In this document: in pieces, positions 12,151 through 22,540 of the stretch
How positions within the stretch are numbered: position 1 is the first letter of the stretch
How the letters are laid out: every line of letters starts with the position of its first letter
Assembly (NCBI GenBank): GCA_031841125.1
Contig: CM063106.1
Location: 16,492,001 to 16,556,000, forward strand
Source of the DNA: Acanthococcus lagerstroemiae
Taxonomy: Eukaryota; Arthropoda; Insecta; Hemiptera; Eriococcidae
Reading direction: 5' to 3'
DNA: 64,000 nucleotides
Translations under genes and position numbers: made by a program
The notes under the pieces: model-generated
Told to the model about the DNA's origin: nothing
The model's database searches: none
What the model saw: the letters and a program-made list of their open reading frames with translations, nothing else

Positions 12151-12703
12151 CAGATCTCGGATTTTTATGATTTGTCATATTTTCCTACATTGGAGAAGAT
12201 CGCGCATATTGTGTAGATCTTTGCGAATCATAACATTCTGAGTAAAATGAGTTCAATTTGTTAGTGCATATTTTGCATATTTTGGGTATAAATGCATGTT
12301 TTTGCATATTTTAAATGTTTTAAGCGCATATTCGTCATATTTTTTTTTTTTTCAGTCATATTTTGGAAATTTTAGCCAACATATTTTTTACTTTTTTTTT
12401 TTTTCGCTGAAAATGGCAAACTTGAAAAAAACAAGAAATACTGAAAAAAAAATTTCCGTACTGATACATCGAAAGTACAATTTAAATCTGAAAATCAATA
12501 CGAAAGTGACTGATTCCAGAACGCCTTCTGTTTTAAAAAATGACCTTTAAATTAAAAAATCCTTCCAAAAAATACCCATATCGATGTGGTATAAAAGTGC
12601 ATTTTTGCTAAATAAGTGCATATTTAGTTATATTTTGATAAAAATGAATGTATATTTTGTGTGCATAAAACAATTTTTTAAGCGCATGAAAATCCGAGCT
12701 CTA
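12151..12703. mobile_element. Non-autonomous hAT-type element (553 bp) with perfect 8-bp target duplication
   Basis: The target duplication GACATAAT is at 12143-12150 and 12704-12711. The left end is CAGATCTCGGATTTTTATG and the right end is the complement of TAGAGCTCGGATTTTCATG, a 19-base inverted repeat with three to four mismatches. The AT-rich interior repeats GCATATTTT, GCGCATATT and GTGCATATT, and is related to the interior of the element at 8504-9300. No transposase is encoded. Confidence 0.85.
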
Positions 12704-12726
12704 GACATAATTAACATTCTTTCAAT

Positions 12727-13034
12727 CAGGGACGTACCAATGGGGGAGAAGAGCCTTCTCCAAGACATCTTCCAGATTTGATAAATTTTGAAAAGTGGAC
12801 TCTCAATGGCAATATCGGATTGATAGTTGGCAAATTTTCAAGCGCCAAACTTTTTTCTTTTTCTTTTTGGTCTGTCAGTTATATGATCGTCAACAATTGG
12901 AAAACCAGAATTTTCGGTTTGCAAAATATACGTTTTCAGTTGGCAATGTTACATTTTTTCCATTCAACCTTCAATCAACCCCCCCCCCCCCCACCAGAAA
13001 AATAAATAAATAAAATCGCTTGGGTATGTTCTTG
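12727..13034. mobile_element. CAGGGACGTACC-type MITE, copy 1
   Basis: The left end is CAGGGACGTACCAATGGGGG. The right end is the complement of CAAGAACATACCCAAG, a decayed version. Flanks CTTTCAAT (12719-12726) and CTTGCAAA (13035-13042) match at 6 of 8 positions, fitting an 8-bp hAT duplication. A run of 14 C (12979-12992) sits just inside the right end, mirroring the G run of the left end. Confidence 0.6.
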
Positions 13035-13089
13035 CTTGCAAATCTAATTTGAACTCCATTCGGGGATAAATGAGGCCTAACGGAACCAA

Positions 13090-13330
13090 AACGCCTCAAC
13101 GCCTAAAGTCTTCAAGTCCGACGTAATTTCAGTACATCCTCACAGAGTAAACTGAGGGGTCTGAACGAACCCTCATAGAGGTTGGATAAGTTAGCAATCC
13201 AAATGAGTGAGTCTCAGGAGAGTTGGAGATAATTTAAATGTAGTCTTAAGAGTCTAGCAAGTCTTATCTTGGTCTAAATGAATCTTAACGAAACATCACA
13301 GAGCTAAAAGTGAGTTCTAAAGGACCTGGA
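13090..13330. repeat. Degenerate AAGACT-type minisatellite (array a, right part, complement orientation)
   Basis: Words such as AGTCTTCAAGTCCG, GAGTCTCAGGAG and AGTCTTAAGAGTCTAG recur at 12-15-base spacing. These are the complement of the motif in array c. Confidence 0.5.
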
Positions 13331-13343
13331 TTCGCCGCTGACT

Positions 13344-13641
13344 GATGGTGCATTTACACTACAGTTGTCAACAAGTTGAAAACATGCCTGTGTGTTGGCA
13401 ACATTGTCGAGAAATTCGGGATGGATTTACATTGGAGATGTTTTAAAACAGATGTTGTCAACTCTTATCACTAATTTTTTCCGGCGAAAAGCGCGGTGTT
13501 CTTTTCCAACCGAGTTGTCAATACTTTCAAACCGACTCGAGTCGGTTTCCAAAAATCTTGTTCTCAACATGTTTTCAACATCACATAATCGCCAACTTTG
13601 TGTTTTCAACTTGTTGACAACTGTAGTGTAAATGCACCATC
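13344..13641. mobile_element. MITE of 298 bp with 41-bp perfect terminal inverted repeats
   Basis: Positions 13344-13384 (GATGGTGCATTTACACTACA...) are the exact reverse complement of 13601-13641. Inside, a second inverted pair flanks an ACTCGAGT centre (CCGACTCGAGTCGG at about 13531-13544). No clear target duplication was seen. Perfect ends imply recent insertion or gene conversion. The frames 13392-13631 and 13427-13609 lie within it and are not genes. Confidence 0.9.
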
Positions 13642-13674
13642 AACACTTGCGCAACGTCGGTTGTGTACAAAATG

Positions 13675-13912
13675 GGATTTTATCGACGGTACCGCTAGGG
13701 GTGGGGGGGGGAAACTTACCCTCCCTATATGAATGTTTCACTCAGCAGTTGAGGAAATTTACCATTTCAATCAGGCTGAGTTGGGAGATTTCAGTAGATG
13801 GATCAACTTTTTTTTTTTGCTTTGATACTTGGGAATTTTGAGTTGAGTCAGTTGGGACTTTCACAATTTTTGCCCTCCCCGTCCCCCAGGAAAACTCTTC
13901 GGTACGTTCCTG
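13675..13912. mobile_element. CAGGGACGTACC-type MITE, copy 2
   Basis: The right end, CTTCGGTACGTTCCTG, is the complement of CAGGAACGTACCGAAG. The left end carries GACGGTACCGCTAGGGG followed by a G run. The body (TTGGGAATTTTGAGTTGAG, AGTTGGGACTTT) recurs in a fragment at 40562-40635. Possible duplication ACAAAATG / ACAGAATA (6 of 8) at 13667-13674 and 13913-13920. Confidence 0.55.
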
Positions 13913-14734
13913 ACAGAATATATCGCACATGTCTTTTCTATTTGACGCTGAATTGCTAGTCAGTATTCATTAATAATAAGCTAAGATATATCAAGGGGTC
14001 CAGTATTACCAGTTTAGCAGCTTAGGTAGCTAAATTTGGCAATTTTTTAAAGTTAATTGTACTCTGTTTTCAGTTAAGTTGCTCAATAATTTTTTAATTT
14101 AGTACTTCTTAGCAACTTCTGACGAAATTTATCATTTTTTCAGTGAAATTGACTGTTTTTCAGTATGGGCAGAATCTTAGAATTTCTTACTTAAAGAAAA
14201 ATTAGCAGCAACCGTCGTTATTGTAACAGTAGCATTATTACAAAAAACTTTCGAGTTGGATGTAGTATTCCTCTTGGTCTGTTGAAGAGCAACACTATGT
14301 TTGCCGCCACTGTTTCTTAGTACTTTCTGGAAGTTTAGGATATTTGAAAAAATTCCTCTTTTTGGTACTTTTGTAAATTTTGAATTGGCCACGCTTTTTA
14401 TTAGTAGGTTTCATTTATTTGTCCTCTGAAAATCAAGGTTGTCAGGAATTGAAAATCGAGGTTATTGGAAATCGGTGTTCAAGGTTTTCAAACTATAAAT
14501 TGACATAGGTTTGTAAACGAGTGTAATATCTAAATTGCAGTTAAAAGCAATGAAATGTGAATGTTAGATATTACAATATTGTAGGTAGTGGTAATGATTA
14601 GTGACGATCCCTTTTCTACGAGTACACTTTAATTTAAGACAATAAGACAATAAAGCACTCAGCCACAGACAAAGAAACAGAAGGGGATAAATGGGTACGA
14701 TGTGAGCCCATGGTAGGTTGTGCACGTGGATCTA
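13913..14734. other. Intronic spacer, T-rich
   Basis: Runs of TTTTTAAAG and TTTTTCAGT-type words (14040-14165) suggest decayed simple repeat. Nothing coding recognised. Confidence 0.4.
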
Positions 14735-14815
14735 GCATATTATACTGAGTGCACTACTTGCAGCATACAGCTTCTGGAAAGTGTTCAGACGGGATTTATC
14801 CCCAGCCCATCGCCA
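14735..14815 (+). repeat. Short dispersed repeat shared with 16312-16388
   Basis: GAGTGCACTACTTGC, then GTGTTCAGACGGGATT, matches GGGTGCACTACTTGC, then GTGTTCGGACGAGATT at 16323-16375, at roughly 75 percent over about 65 bases. Class unknown. Confidence 0.5.
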
Positions 14816-16311
14816 AATATGTATTGCCCGCGTTAAATTCATCGAATATTCGAGAATCAGAGCAGTAAAACCCACCTTAAACTTTGACATTTGTTCGGCA
14901 TGTATGATATAATGTAAATCAGTCCCAAAATCAGAGCTTGAATGACACATTCCATGGGTAGAGCTAGTATTCGAAACATTGTCGCTAAACTTTATTGGTT
15001 TAGTAGAGGCTCAAGCGTAAGTAGAGAAAGTCAGATGGGCTTTATTGGTGTGTTTTCGGGTAATACGGCCCGCCTTGTAATTTTTATATGCCGGAAATGG
15101 GTTTCCAGCTATAATTCTTTTTATTATTAGAAACCAAGAATGTTATACACTTTACAAGAGTATTATCAAAGTCTTAGTAAGTTCATAGATATGTTAGTAA
15201 ATGAATGGTGCACTGCGTCTGTGCAGGTGCATAGCAAAATTTCCTTACTTATGATATTTGTGCTTATCTCCCACTTTTTGAATCTCATCAAAGAACACAA
15301 CTCGCCGCTGTTACACTTTGATTTCCACTATGAAATGAAAGTACCTACACCTATAAGACATTATTCTCCATACACAGATTTTTTAATGCTTCAACGAGCG
15401 TCGAAATACTCTTCCAGCAGTATTACACCAAGCTGAGCACCTCGTATATTTACACCTGCTCACCCGACACAGAGGGCACATTCATTCACATAATCGAACG
15501 AACTAGGAAGAGAATTCAAACTGGGAAGCATTGACAACGAGTGGAATTAGATATTTTATCCTAATAGATTGTGTTTTGTTTTCTAGAAGACAGTTTTAGG
15601 TGTCAGGCGGCATCCCGAAAAAACGCGCACACCATTAAAAAAAAAAAAGAAGTGATGTCCGTTGTTCCGAAACAAGTTGAAACAGAAATATGCACTTACA
15701 GATGTCCGATCTTATTTTTGTATGCCCAAGAACCCAGCTATACAGTTTTAGGATTTCGTCCGTATAATTCGTATATATGTATTTTTGTACATGTACGGGT
15801 ATATCGAAATACTATACAGCTCATCGAGCCCGATCCTGTACACATTATCAAAACAGACTAAATAGGTGTTTCGTGTGTGTTTGTATACGTTTTACCTATA
15901 TATATAAATTAACATATTTTTATAACCGAAAATTATTTTCGGCACCTGTGTTAACTAGTACGGATTAGCATCCTCGGGTTTCGTGTTGACGGCAGCGAAA
16001 GTAAAACGGAAGCTTTGACTGCGAGCGACGGTGATAATTCATGTGTTAAAAGAATGGCTTGTCGAAGTCGAATAACTGGAACTGGAGAACCCGACCTAGC
16101 TTCGCCTCATCCGTCGGCGGTGGCGGCATAAATAATTCGAAGTTTATTGGTCACCAATTAAATAGAAATATGCAAATGGTTGATTCATCGCACGGCCAGA
16201 TTATCAAGATGGTGCGATTACTGGAGGGGGACTCCCGAATAACAGTTCTTGATACGCGAGTTGGGTTAGATACGATGGGCGCCAATTATATAGGTTGCGC
16301 ACTTCGGTCTC
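14816..16311. other. Intronic spacer; 15700-16060 repeat-poor
   Basis: No gene recognised. The open frames at 15140-15436 and 16059-16388 lack any familiar motif and splice context. The part from 15700 has unusual TGTACATGTAC and TATATATA words. At 16145-16190, CACCAATTAAATAG and ATATGCAAATGG look like homeodomain and POU-type sites. This may be regulatory (inference). Confidence 0.3.
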
Positions 16312-16388
16312 AAATGCGTGCTGGGTGCACTACTTGCCGCGCCCGGCTCTCTGAAGGTGTTCGGACGAGATTCATCTCCGCCGAATAG
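16312..16388 (+). repeat. Short dispersed repeat shared with 14735-14815
   Basis: See the copy at 14735. This copy is GC-richer (CGCGCCCGGCTC) and lies at the 3' end of a chance open frame. Confidence 0.5.
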
Positions 16389-16484
16389 GCATTTTCTGCT
16401 TCTACGTCGTATATTTGTCAGTTTTGTGCGATCGAATGCGTGGAGTAGAGAATGATTTTATCTGGTAATATTGTCAAACGTCTT

Positions 16485-17045
16485 CATTGAACATAACAAA
16501 TAGGAATAGAGTCATAAAGAGCTCTAAAGAGTTTGAATAGACCTAAGTAGAGCATGTAGAAGTGGAAAAAGCCATGAGTTCTATCGAGTCATGGAAATTC
16601 TTAACATAATTTTAACAAGCCTCGAAAGGTTTGAACAGTCTTATGACGTCTTCATTAACAATGACGTAGCTAAAAACATTTAAATCCAGTATCGTGTAAA
16701 GTGAAATTGAAAGAAGGTAGAGGTTCATTTTTGCATATTTTGTGAGTCAGTCAAAAGTTATTGGAAAAGCGAATTTTGACATAATTTCTCTTTACAGGGA
16801 AAGACAGAGGGGGGGGGGGTGAAGACTTGACCACTTTCCCCGCTCGCCGATTTATGAAACCTGTCAGGGTTATTCGTTTAAAAATTCAAAAAAATGTAGG
16901 AGAACTGTTCCGCGAATCAACCCCCTATTTACGCCGCTATTCATACACCTTTGTTTTGAACGACTTATATCTAGTCATAAAGATTTCTAAAGCAACACGA
17001 AGAGTCTGAACCCAATTTTTATGAGTCCCAACAGAATCTTGACTA
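16485..17045. repeat. Degenerate AAGACT-type minisatellite (array b, interrupted)
   Basis: Complement-orientation words (GAGTTTGAATAGACCTAAG, AAGAGTCTGAACCC, GAGTCCCAACAGAATCTTG) at 16485-16660 and 16950-17045. They are separated by unrelated sequence with a G run at 16810-16819. Confidence 0.45.
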
Positions 17046-17100
17046 GTGTTTATGAGTCGTAAAAAGTATTTCTTAAATTATAAGCACACTTCAGAAGAGA

Positions 17101-17128
17101 GGGGAGAGAGAGAGAGAGAGAGAGAGAC
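17101..17128. repeat. (GA)n microsatellite
   Basis: GGGGAGAGAGAGAGAG and following: about 12 GA units. Confidence 0.95.
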
Positions 17129-17129
17129 A

Positions 17130-17749
17130 GGATGGTCCGTCCATCTGGCAGGCAGGAGTTCCATCTATTGGTCGGTTTGTCTGTCTGTTGACCGCATGCA
17201 TGCGAATCTGCCAATCTTGGATTATGAGGTTTTTTTTGTATTTGTTTCTAGGAGGCAGTGGCAGTGCAAAATTCTTCCTATATCGAGAGATTCAGGGCAG
17301 TATCGAAGCCAAAACTTTCTCCAGCTAACGAAATTTAAGGGCGGATCAAAACCTTCTCCTTTTACTTTTTAGTTTACCAATCAAAGTTTGGAATCAACTT
17401 CAGAACGAAGACTTTTTTTGGTTCGGCGTCAAGGAACTAAAATTTCTGGAAAAACAAAAGTAGAGTCTTACTTTTCACTTGTTATTCGAAATATTTTCCG
17501 CGGGACTTTTCTGATTGCCAGCTCGCATTTGGAAGAGTGATACTATTTTTTTTCTTTCTTGTTGATCAAAATCTAGGATGAAATTGAAGTAGAGATGCGA
17601 AGATGTATTTGTTCGAGAATCTAAGTCTGAAAAAATGTAAGCCTAAATTTTTCTTGTAAACTAGAATTCGCAGCAGAATTCACCGGACTTCATACGGCTA
17701 CCAATGAGTACGATTTAAGTGTTAAAAGTCTCACTAGGTCTGTACCGCT
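17130..17749. other. Intronic spacer, no feature
   Basis: The GTCGGTTTGTCTGTCTGTTG low-complexity patch at 17171-17190 is the only notable item. Confidence 0.4.
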
Positions 17750-17923
17750 CACCAGCGTAGGAAAATCTCAGTCCAGGGAGGGGGTTAGTGGTCGATATAA
17801 CACACATCCTGTTATCATTATGCTGTAATGAATGCGTTAAAATACATTCTGAAATGCTCTTTTTGACAACTTTAGGGGAAGGGGGTTCTAACCTGGACCC
17901 TCCCCCCGGTCCTACGCCGATGG
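17750..17923. mobile_element. Probable hAT-like MITE (174 bp)
   Basis: The left end CACCAGCGTAGGAAAATCT and the right end TCCTACGCCGATGG (complement CCATCGGCGTAGGA) form a 13-14-base inverted repeat. G-rich and C-rich stretches lie just inside. No convincing target duplication, so the outer limits may be off by a few bases. Confidence 0.55.
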
Positions 17924-18616
17924 TATCACTTATGAACGACGTTGAAAAATGAGATAACCTAATCTATCAATGTTGCTAAAAGTAGAGTGATCTGACAATA
18001 TTTTCATTTTTTTCAATTTTCATGATAAATCAACAACTGAATGAAGAGTAATTCCCCAAAAACGTTCATGTCCAACATTTGAGATTTTGATTTATCAGTG
18101 TCATTGGATAGAACAGACAGATCCAGACAATTCGATCAAACTGCTATATCGCAGTCAGGTATAGCAACCGAGATATTTGAGTGCAAAAATTCCCACAGTT
18201 CATCAGGATAAAGTATTTTCGAAAAGAGTTTTACATATTTCCTGAAAAACTGATTTTTTGGGCGAAACCGACTTTGGAAAATACTTTTGAAACCTACACA
18301 ACTATTGTAAATCTGCTCGTATAGGTACTAATAAGTAACCTTAACCCCCTTAAGAAACCTGAGCTAGACTGGATGATAACGGACCGATACTCTTTACTTC
18401 TATGCAGGGCTCATTCTCCAAAAACTGAGAATATTTTGTTACCAGCAAATTTTAAAACATAACTCTCGATTTTTTGGGGGAGGGGGTTATGTTCGGTTAC
18501 CCAATAACATACGCAACAGATTCCACTAATTACCCCGACAGCCACTTTGGCATGCGTGCATCGCCATACGTCCCACAACATCCAGATTCCACTAATTCAA
18601 TTCATTAGACAAGACA
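17924..18616. other. Intronic spacer containing a dispersed-repeat copy
   Basis: AT-rich. The GGCGTATGGCG-family copy at 18521-18583 lies immediately before the GGGTAAC element. Otherwise nothing recognised. Confidence 0.4.
18521..18583 (-). repeat. Dispersed 80-bp repeat (GGCGTATGGCG family), copy 2
   Basis: Minus strand: GGGACGTATGGCGATGCACG, then CATGCCAAAGTGGC. Related blocks at 10546-10628, 38240-38322 and 42057-42138. Confidence 0.6.
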
Positions 18617-18908
18617 CCCGATGCGCAAAATCCCGTCAGTTACCCGGGTAACTAAAGAGAAACCAAGGGTAACTGACGGGTTTCTGGGTAATCTGAGGTA
18701 GCCAAGGGTTGCAAATGGGTAACTTTTCCGCGGATAACTAGAAGGTAACTGACTGCGTATCGGGATGCGCAGAATCCCGCCAGTTACCCGGGTAACTGAA
18801 GGGGAACCAAAGGTAACTGACGGTTTCTGGGTAATCTGAGGGTAACCAAGGGTTGCAAATGGATAACTTTTCCGCGAGTAACTAGAAGGTAACTGACTGC
18901 ACATCGGG
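18617..18908 (+). mobile_element. GGGTAAC-rich inverted-repeat element, copy 2, with 144-bp tandem duplication
   Basis: The terminal words CCCGATGCGC and GCACATCGGG are inverted. The interior is two tandem units of 144 bases beginning GATGCGCA.AATCCCG at 18620 and 18764. Each unit carries the palindrome AGTTACCCGGGTAACT (18638-18653, 18782-18797), GGGTAACTGACGG, TTTCTGGGTAATCTGAGG, AAGGGTTGCAAATGG and TAACTTTTCCGCG. The minus-strand open frame over it (18605-18970) just reflects the repeat. Confidence 0.8.
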
Positions 18909-18909
18909 T

Positions 18910-20159
18910 AGTTACCATCTTTTGAATGGAAAAAGCACAGGGAGGTGTCCATCGTCGTGGATGTTGCCATCTTGTCTCAATACGTGTTATATTTTCTTAA
19001 ATTTTTGTTTCAAGTTTTTCCCCCAATAAACTGGCATTATTATTCAGAAATATAGGATGTATATGTTAAGAAACTCAATTTGCTGTCAGTGACTCCACAT
19101 TTTCAGAAGGGATGGCGTAATGTTTTGTTACCACAGTTTTCAATCCACTGTCCCGATTAATCTTTGGTGCGAAAATATGTGGTTTATACATTTTTCAGCA
19201 CAACAGATCACAGTACTAGTATAATTTTGACCTCTGAACACGATCCAGGTGGTAATCGCTGTTCTTGACGCATATGATAGCACAATTTCTTACAAGTAAC
19301 CTCGCTATTCGAGGAGGGTCGGCAAGAAGGCACGCATTTTGAACAATCGGTACTTTTATATGAAAAGTGATAAATAATTATCGACCTGATATCGATCCGT
19401 TATCTGTAAAAACTCGGTCTTCCTTAGCTCATTTCATTCTTAACGTGCTCTACATGTCCACTCTTGATTTAAGATTATAGACATATTAACAATCCGCCGG
19501 GATATTTCTTAAACACAGTCATTCAAGAACCAACTTTACTATGACAATATGATAATGCGTTTACTATTCAAACTCACGGTCAGTTCAAACTGCGAAGCTG
19601 CAGACTGCAGTCACGCAGCTCTGTCACTCCATCAACTATGCGAACGCACTCTGCAATCAATTCAATGAAACAATACTGAAGATGGTTGGAAGAAACAATA
19701 CCTAATGGAAAGAAAATGGTTACAAGAGACTCATTGCCGAATGTAAAAATTCCATGGAAAAGGAAATTCTTAAATTGGTTTTGTCCATAGTTGTGGATAT
19801 CCGTGTTTTCGCCGTGGACAAGATGTCTATCGTTATGCACAAAAGTCATCCTTCCCTCCCTAAATTTTGATGTTCCTGCTCTGCAAACTTGTTGAATATT
19901 CTCTACTACATAATAAACCAAGTATTATGGAACAAAAGTCTGACAAAAAAATAAATGCTACAGGAGAATGGCTCACAAACGAGATTCCAAGGAAGGCCGA
20001 TGAAAGCACTGAGGACAAATAGCTACTAGTGTAGAGTATAGATACTTCTTACTAGATTTCCAAACCTATAAAGCACTAAAACACGACCGGTAATAAATGA
20101 ATTGATAGTATCGCATAACTAGGCACCGCTGAGCATGAAGAGCTATCCGAAACCCAATA
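18910..20159. other. Intronic spacer with one dispersed repeat
   Basis: The open frame 19580-19921 (minus) has no recognised motif. The segment 19845-19925 is repeated at 52380-52460. Confidence 0.4.
19845..19925 (+). repeat. Dispersed repeat shared with 52380-52460
   Basis: AAATTTTGATGTTCCTGC, then AAACTTGTTGAATATTCT, then TACTACATA matches 52396-52450 closely. The same order of words continues for about 80 bases. Confidence 0.7.
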
Positions 20160-20900
20160 AAGATAACTTTATTTCATTTATCAATCATTCGAGATGTGCT
20201 CGAGCGGCGCTGTCGAGCTCTTTCAATTTCCGAGACAAATAATGCTCGCATCAGCGGTAATGAAGAAAAATTGATAATCCCTCTCGCCGGTAGCCTTGAT
20301 TCCGCTGCACTAATTAAGCGCACTCCTCAGAGCCCGGTAACACCTTTGTACATCATCGTTTCACCTGAAATCTTACCCATTGTACAGTCAGGGCTTACAC
20401 GTAGATTCGTGTTCGACGCTAACGTTTTTCTTTTTCTACATTCATTACGAGGCATTTGTACGATTTCACTTTATAAATTACAAGACATTTTAATCGATGT
20501 GCCCCCCTACACGAGAAGCCGCACGATATAATGCTATTAACAAGAAGTGCACCCATTATCAGTCATTTTAAAGTAATTTTAATCAGCCGTGTTCGTGCGG
20601 GTCAAGCTGCGGTCAAATAATAATACCGCTTATGGTTATCCTTATTTTACGCCATAGGTACATGGCGCATACGCATGTCTGTGGAGCTCTATATGTGTAA
20701 AATAAACGTGCGTACGCGAGTTGATGTTTGTATAATTTATTCGCCAGCATGCGCCAAATGGTAATTTTCGTATATACTCCCATATCGGATTAATCGCCGC
20801 GGTTGGCTATTTATCAGCTTATGTGTAGATTCTGACGGACGTTACAAGTATACGGTGACAGTATATATATTCAAATGACATAGGTATAATATTCAGCTTT
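20160..20900. promoter_or_regulatory. Repeat-poor island, candidate conserved non-coding enhancer
   Basis: Unlike its surroundings this block has no homopolymers, balanced composition and many CpG. It also carries many homeodomain-type words: GCACTAATTAAGCGC (near 20308), TTTATAAATTAC (20471), GGATTAATCGCC (20787), TTTATCA. It shares nothing with other parts of the window. Position inside a homeobox-gene intron makes an enhancer plausible. This is inference from composition only. Confidence 0.3.
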
Positions 20901-21394
20901 ACAATTAAGCACGTGATGCTGAGCTGCTGGACGAATCGGATTTACACATTAGCTCTATATAACCGAAGTAACTAGTATGTAAATCCAGTACAACGGCTTG
21001 GTGAGAAAGGCTCGACGACAGAGATCCTAAAATTTTTCGCGAAATTATCTTACGCCCAACTGATCCCTGCAGCATTTCCTTCTCTTTCCACCTATGATCA
21101 ATGCCATAGCTGAGGCGGGTACTCCCTGCCTTCATATACCTCCCAGTACTCCCAGCACTGTAGTACGAAACGTGATTAGATAACAGCGAATCATAGCGAA
21201 TCTAGCTAAGAAACCGGGACAGCATTTTATAAGCTTTCAAATTCTCATTACTGAAGCCACCTTCCGGAATACGATGAAGCGTTTTTTCTGGTACAAAGTA
21301 GACGAGCTAATGTTTCCAGTCGCACAAGAACCAGCCCGTATAGTAAATGAAACTACGGAAAGTTCATTCTTCAGAAAGTTTCTTCAGCAGTGCA
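20900..21394. other. Intronic spacer, no feature
   Basis: No gene or repeat recognised. The frame 20905-21135 on the minus strand lacks any family motif. Confidence 0.35.
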
Positions 21395-21700
21395 TTTTCC
21401 GGAATTAGGCGCCACTCTTCATAGATTTTCACAATGCCTTCGATTATGTTCAGCAGGAAAGGCTCGTGGAATGATAGAATTAAACATAGATAGAAAAGAC
21501 ATTCGAATTAGTTATATTGAAATCAGACAGCTGAAGTAACAATTAACAACTCCACATCAGGGGAAGTCGAAATAAAGAAAGTTGTTCGGTAAGGTTGCGT
21601 TTTGTCTCCCTTTTGCTTTAGCGGATGCGCGGAGACGGTTTTTAAAGAGGCGTTCAGCGAACAGAATGATTAAATAAAAATGTAAGTCTAGTCATAGCTA
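21395..21700 (+). pseudogene. Decayed LINE reverse transcriptase, palm fragment
   Basis: The plus strand reads, across several stops, IDFHNAFDYVQQERLVE (near 21422-21475), then a degenerate IKKVVR.GCVLSPF (21584-21622), then CAETVFKEAFSEQN. These correspond to the FVDYxKAFDxV and GVRQGCxLSPxLFN blocks of non-LTR retrotransposon reverse transcriptases. Frameshifts and stops show it is dead. It is cut off by the mariner at 21714. Same-strand reverse-transcriptase C-terminal sequence reappears at 23150-23625, so both were probably one element. Confidence 0.7.
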
Positions 21701-21713
21701 AGAACTTAATGTA

Positions 21714-22538
21714 CATGGTTTGTTCAAAAAATATACTTTAGAAGTTACATGTCTGAGTTCGCTTCAAAGTACTCCCCTACCCGACGCATACAGTGATTGA
21801 GTGTTTGGCCAAAAACTCACGAGTTCTGAGGGCTGAATGGGTTGGAGCGTTGTCGTGATGAAAAAAACCAGTCACAACACCTCCACATTTCAGGCATTTT
21901 CCGCCAGATAGCGTCTTGCAGACGCTTAAGAAACTGCCTTGTAATCATTTGATCTGTACGAAGAAGGCGACATCAAGCGGATTTCCCTTGAACCAACTGG
22001 GCCCGCGTAATAGGCAGCGTAACCGTGACCAGGTTCGCTAGTGTCGACCTCCTGCAAAGGTGATCAAGGTTGATGTTCCCAACGACGTGTAAAGTTGGTA
22101 TACTTTAAAGCTTCTGTAATTGCTGAAACCAGGTTTTCTTGAGTCATATAACATGTCAAATTAAAGCTTAAAGTCTCTAGTTCATGATGAAAGGTAATTT
22201 AATGCACTTTATTCGCTCTAGTTGGATGAATAAGTTGATTTCCAAATTACTGTTTTTCTTATGGAAGTTTACCATTCGTACAAAACGCGCTTGTAAGCAA
22301 TTAATGCATGGGCCGTTTCAAGTTCATAAAGGAAAACTGGAGACCTCAATCTCTAAATTCATCTATTATAAGCCGCAAGAAAACATTTTATTGACTAGAA
22401 AAAGCGAATTCAAGTTATATGCATTCTTATGGTGATAACGTCCACGATCACCTTTGCAGCGCAGGACTACCAACTTTTCAGAAACTCTCGGTTACGCCGC
22501 CTATTCGAACAGTCTGCGTATTTTTTGAACAGACCATG
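21714..22538 (-). mobile_element. Internally deleted mariner transposon (825 bp) with transposase relic
   Basis: The ends are inverted: CATGGTTTGTTCAAAAAATA at 21714 and the complement of CATGGTCTGTTCAAAAAATA ending at 22538. TA dinucleotides flank both ends (21712-21713, 22539-22540), the mariner target. The minus strand encodes FLKRLQDAIWRKMPEMW, then HHDNAPTHSALRTREFLAKH (rc of about 21800-21860), the segment around the second catalytic aspartate. The sequence then jumps to VCVG.GSTLKR, near the normal C-terminus, so the block with PPYSPDLAP and the third acidic residue is missing. Full mariners are about 1.3 kb. Not functional. Confidence 0.85.
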
Positions 22539-22540
22539 TA

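Noticed and set aside
16059..16388. 109-codon plus-strand open frame starting MSKSNNWNW
   Set aside because: No recognisable domain; its 3' part is a short dispersed repeat also present at 14735-14815.
17924..18616. Telomere-like or satellite origin for GGGTAAC words
   Set aside because: The insect telomere unit is TTAGG; GGGTAAC here is confined to three short elements with shared ends.
18605..18970. 121-codon minus-strand open frame with internal repeats
   Set aside because: It is the translation of the two tandem 144-bp units of the GGGTAAC element; 144 is divisible by three so the frame stays open.
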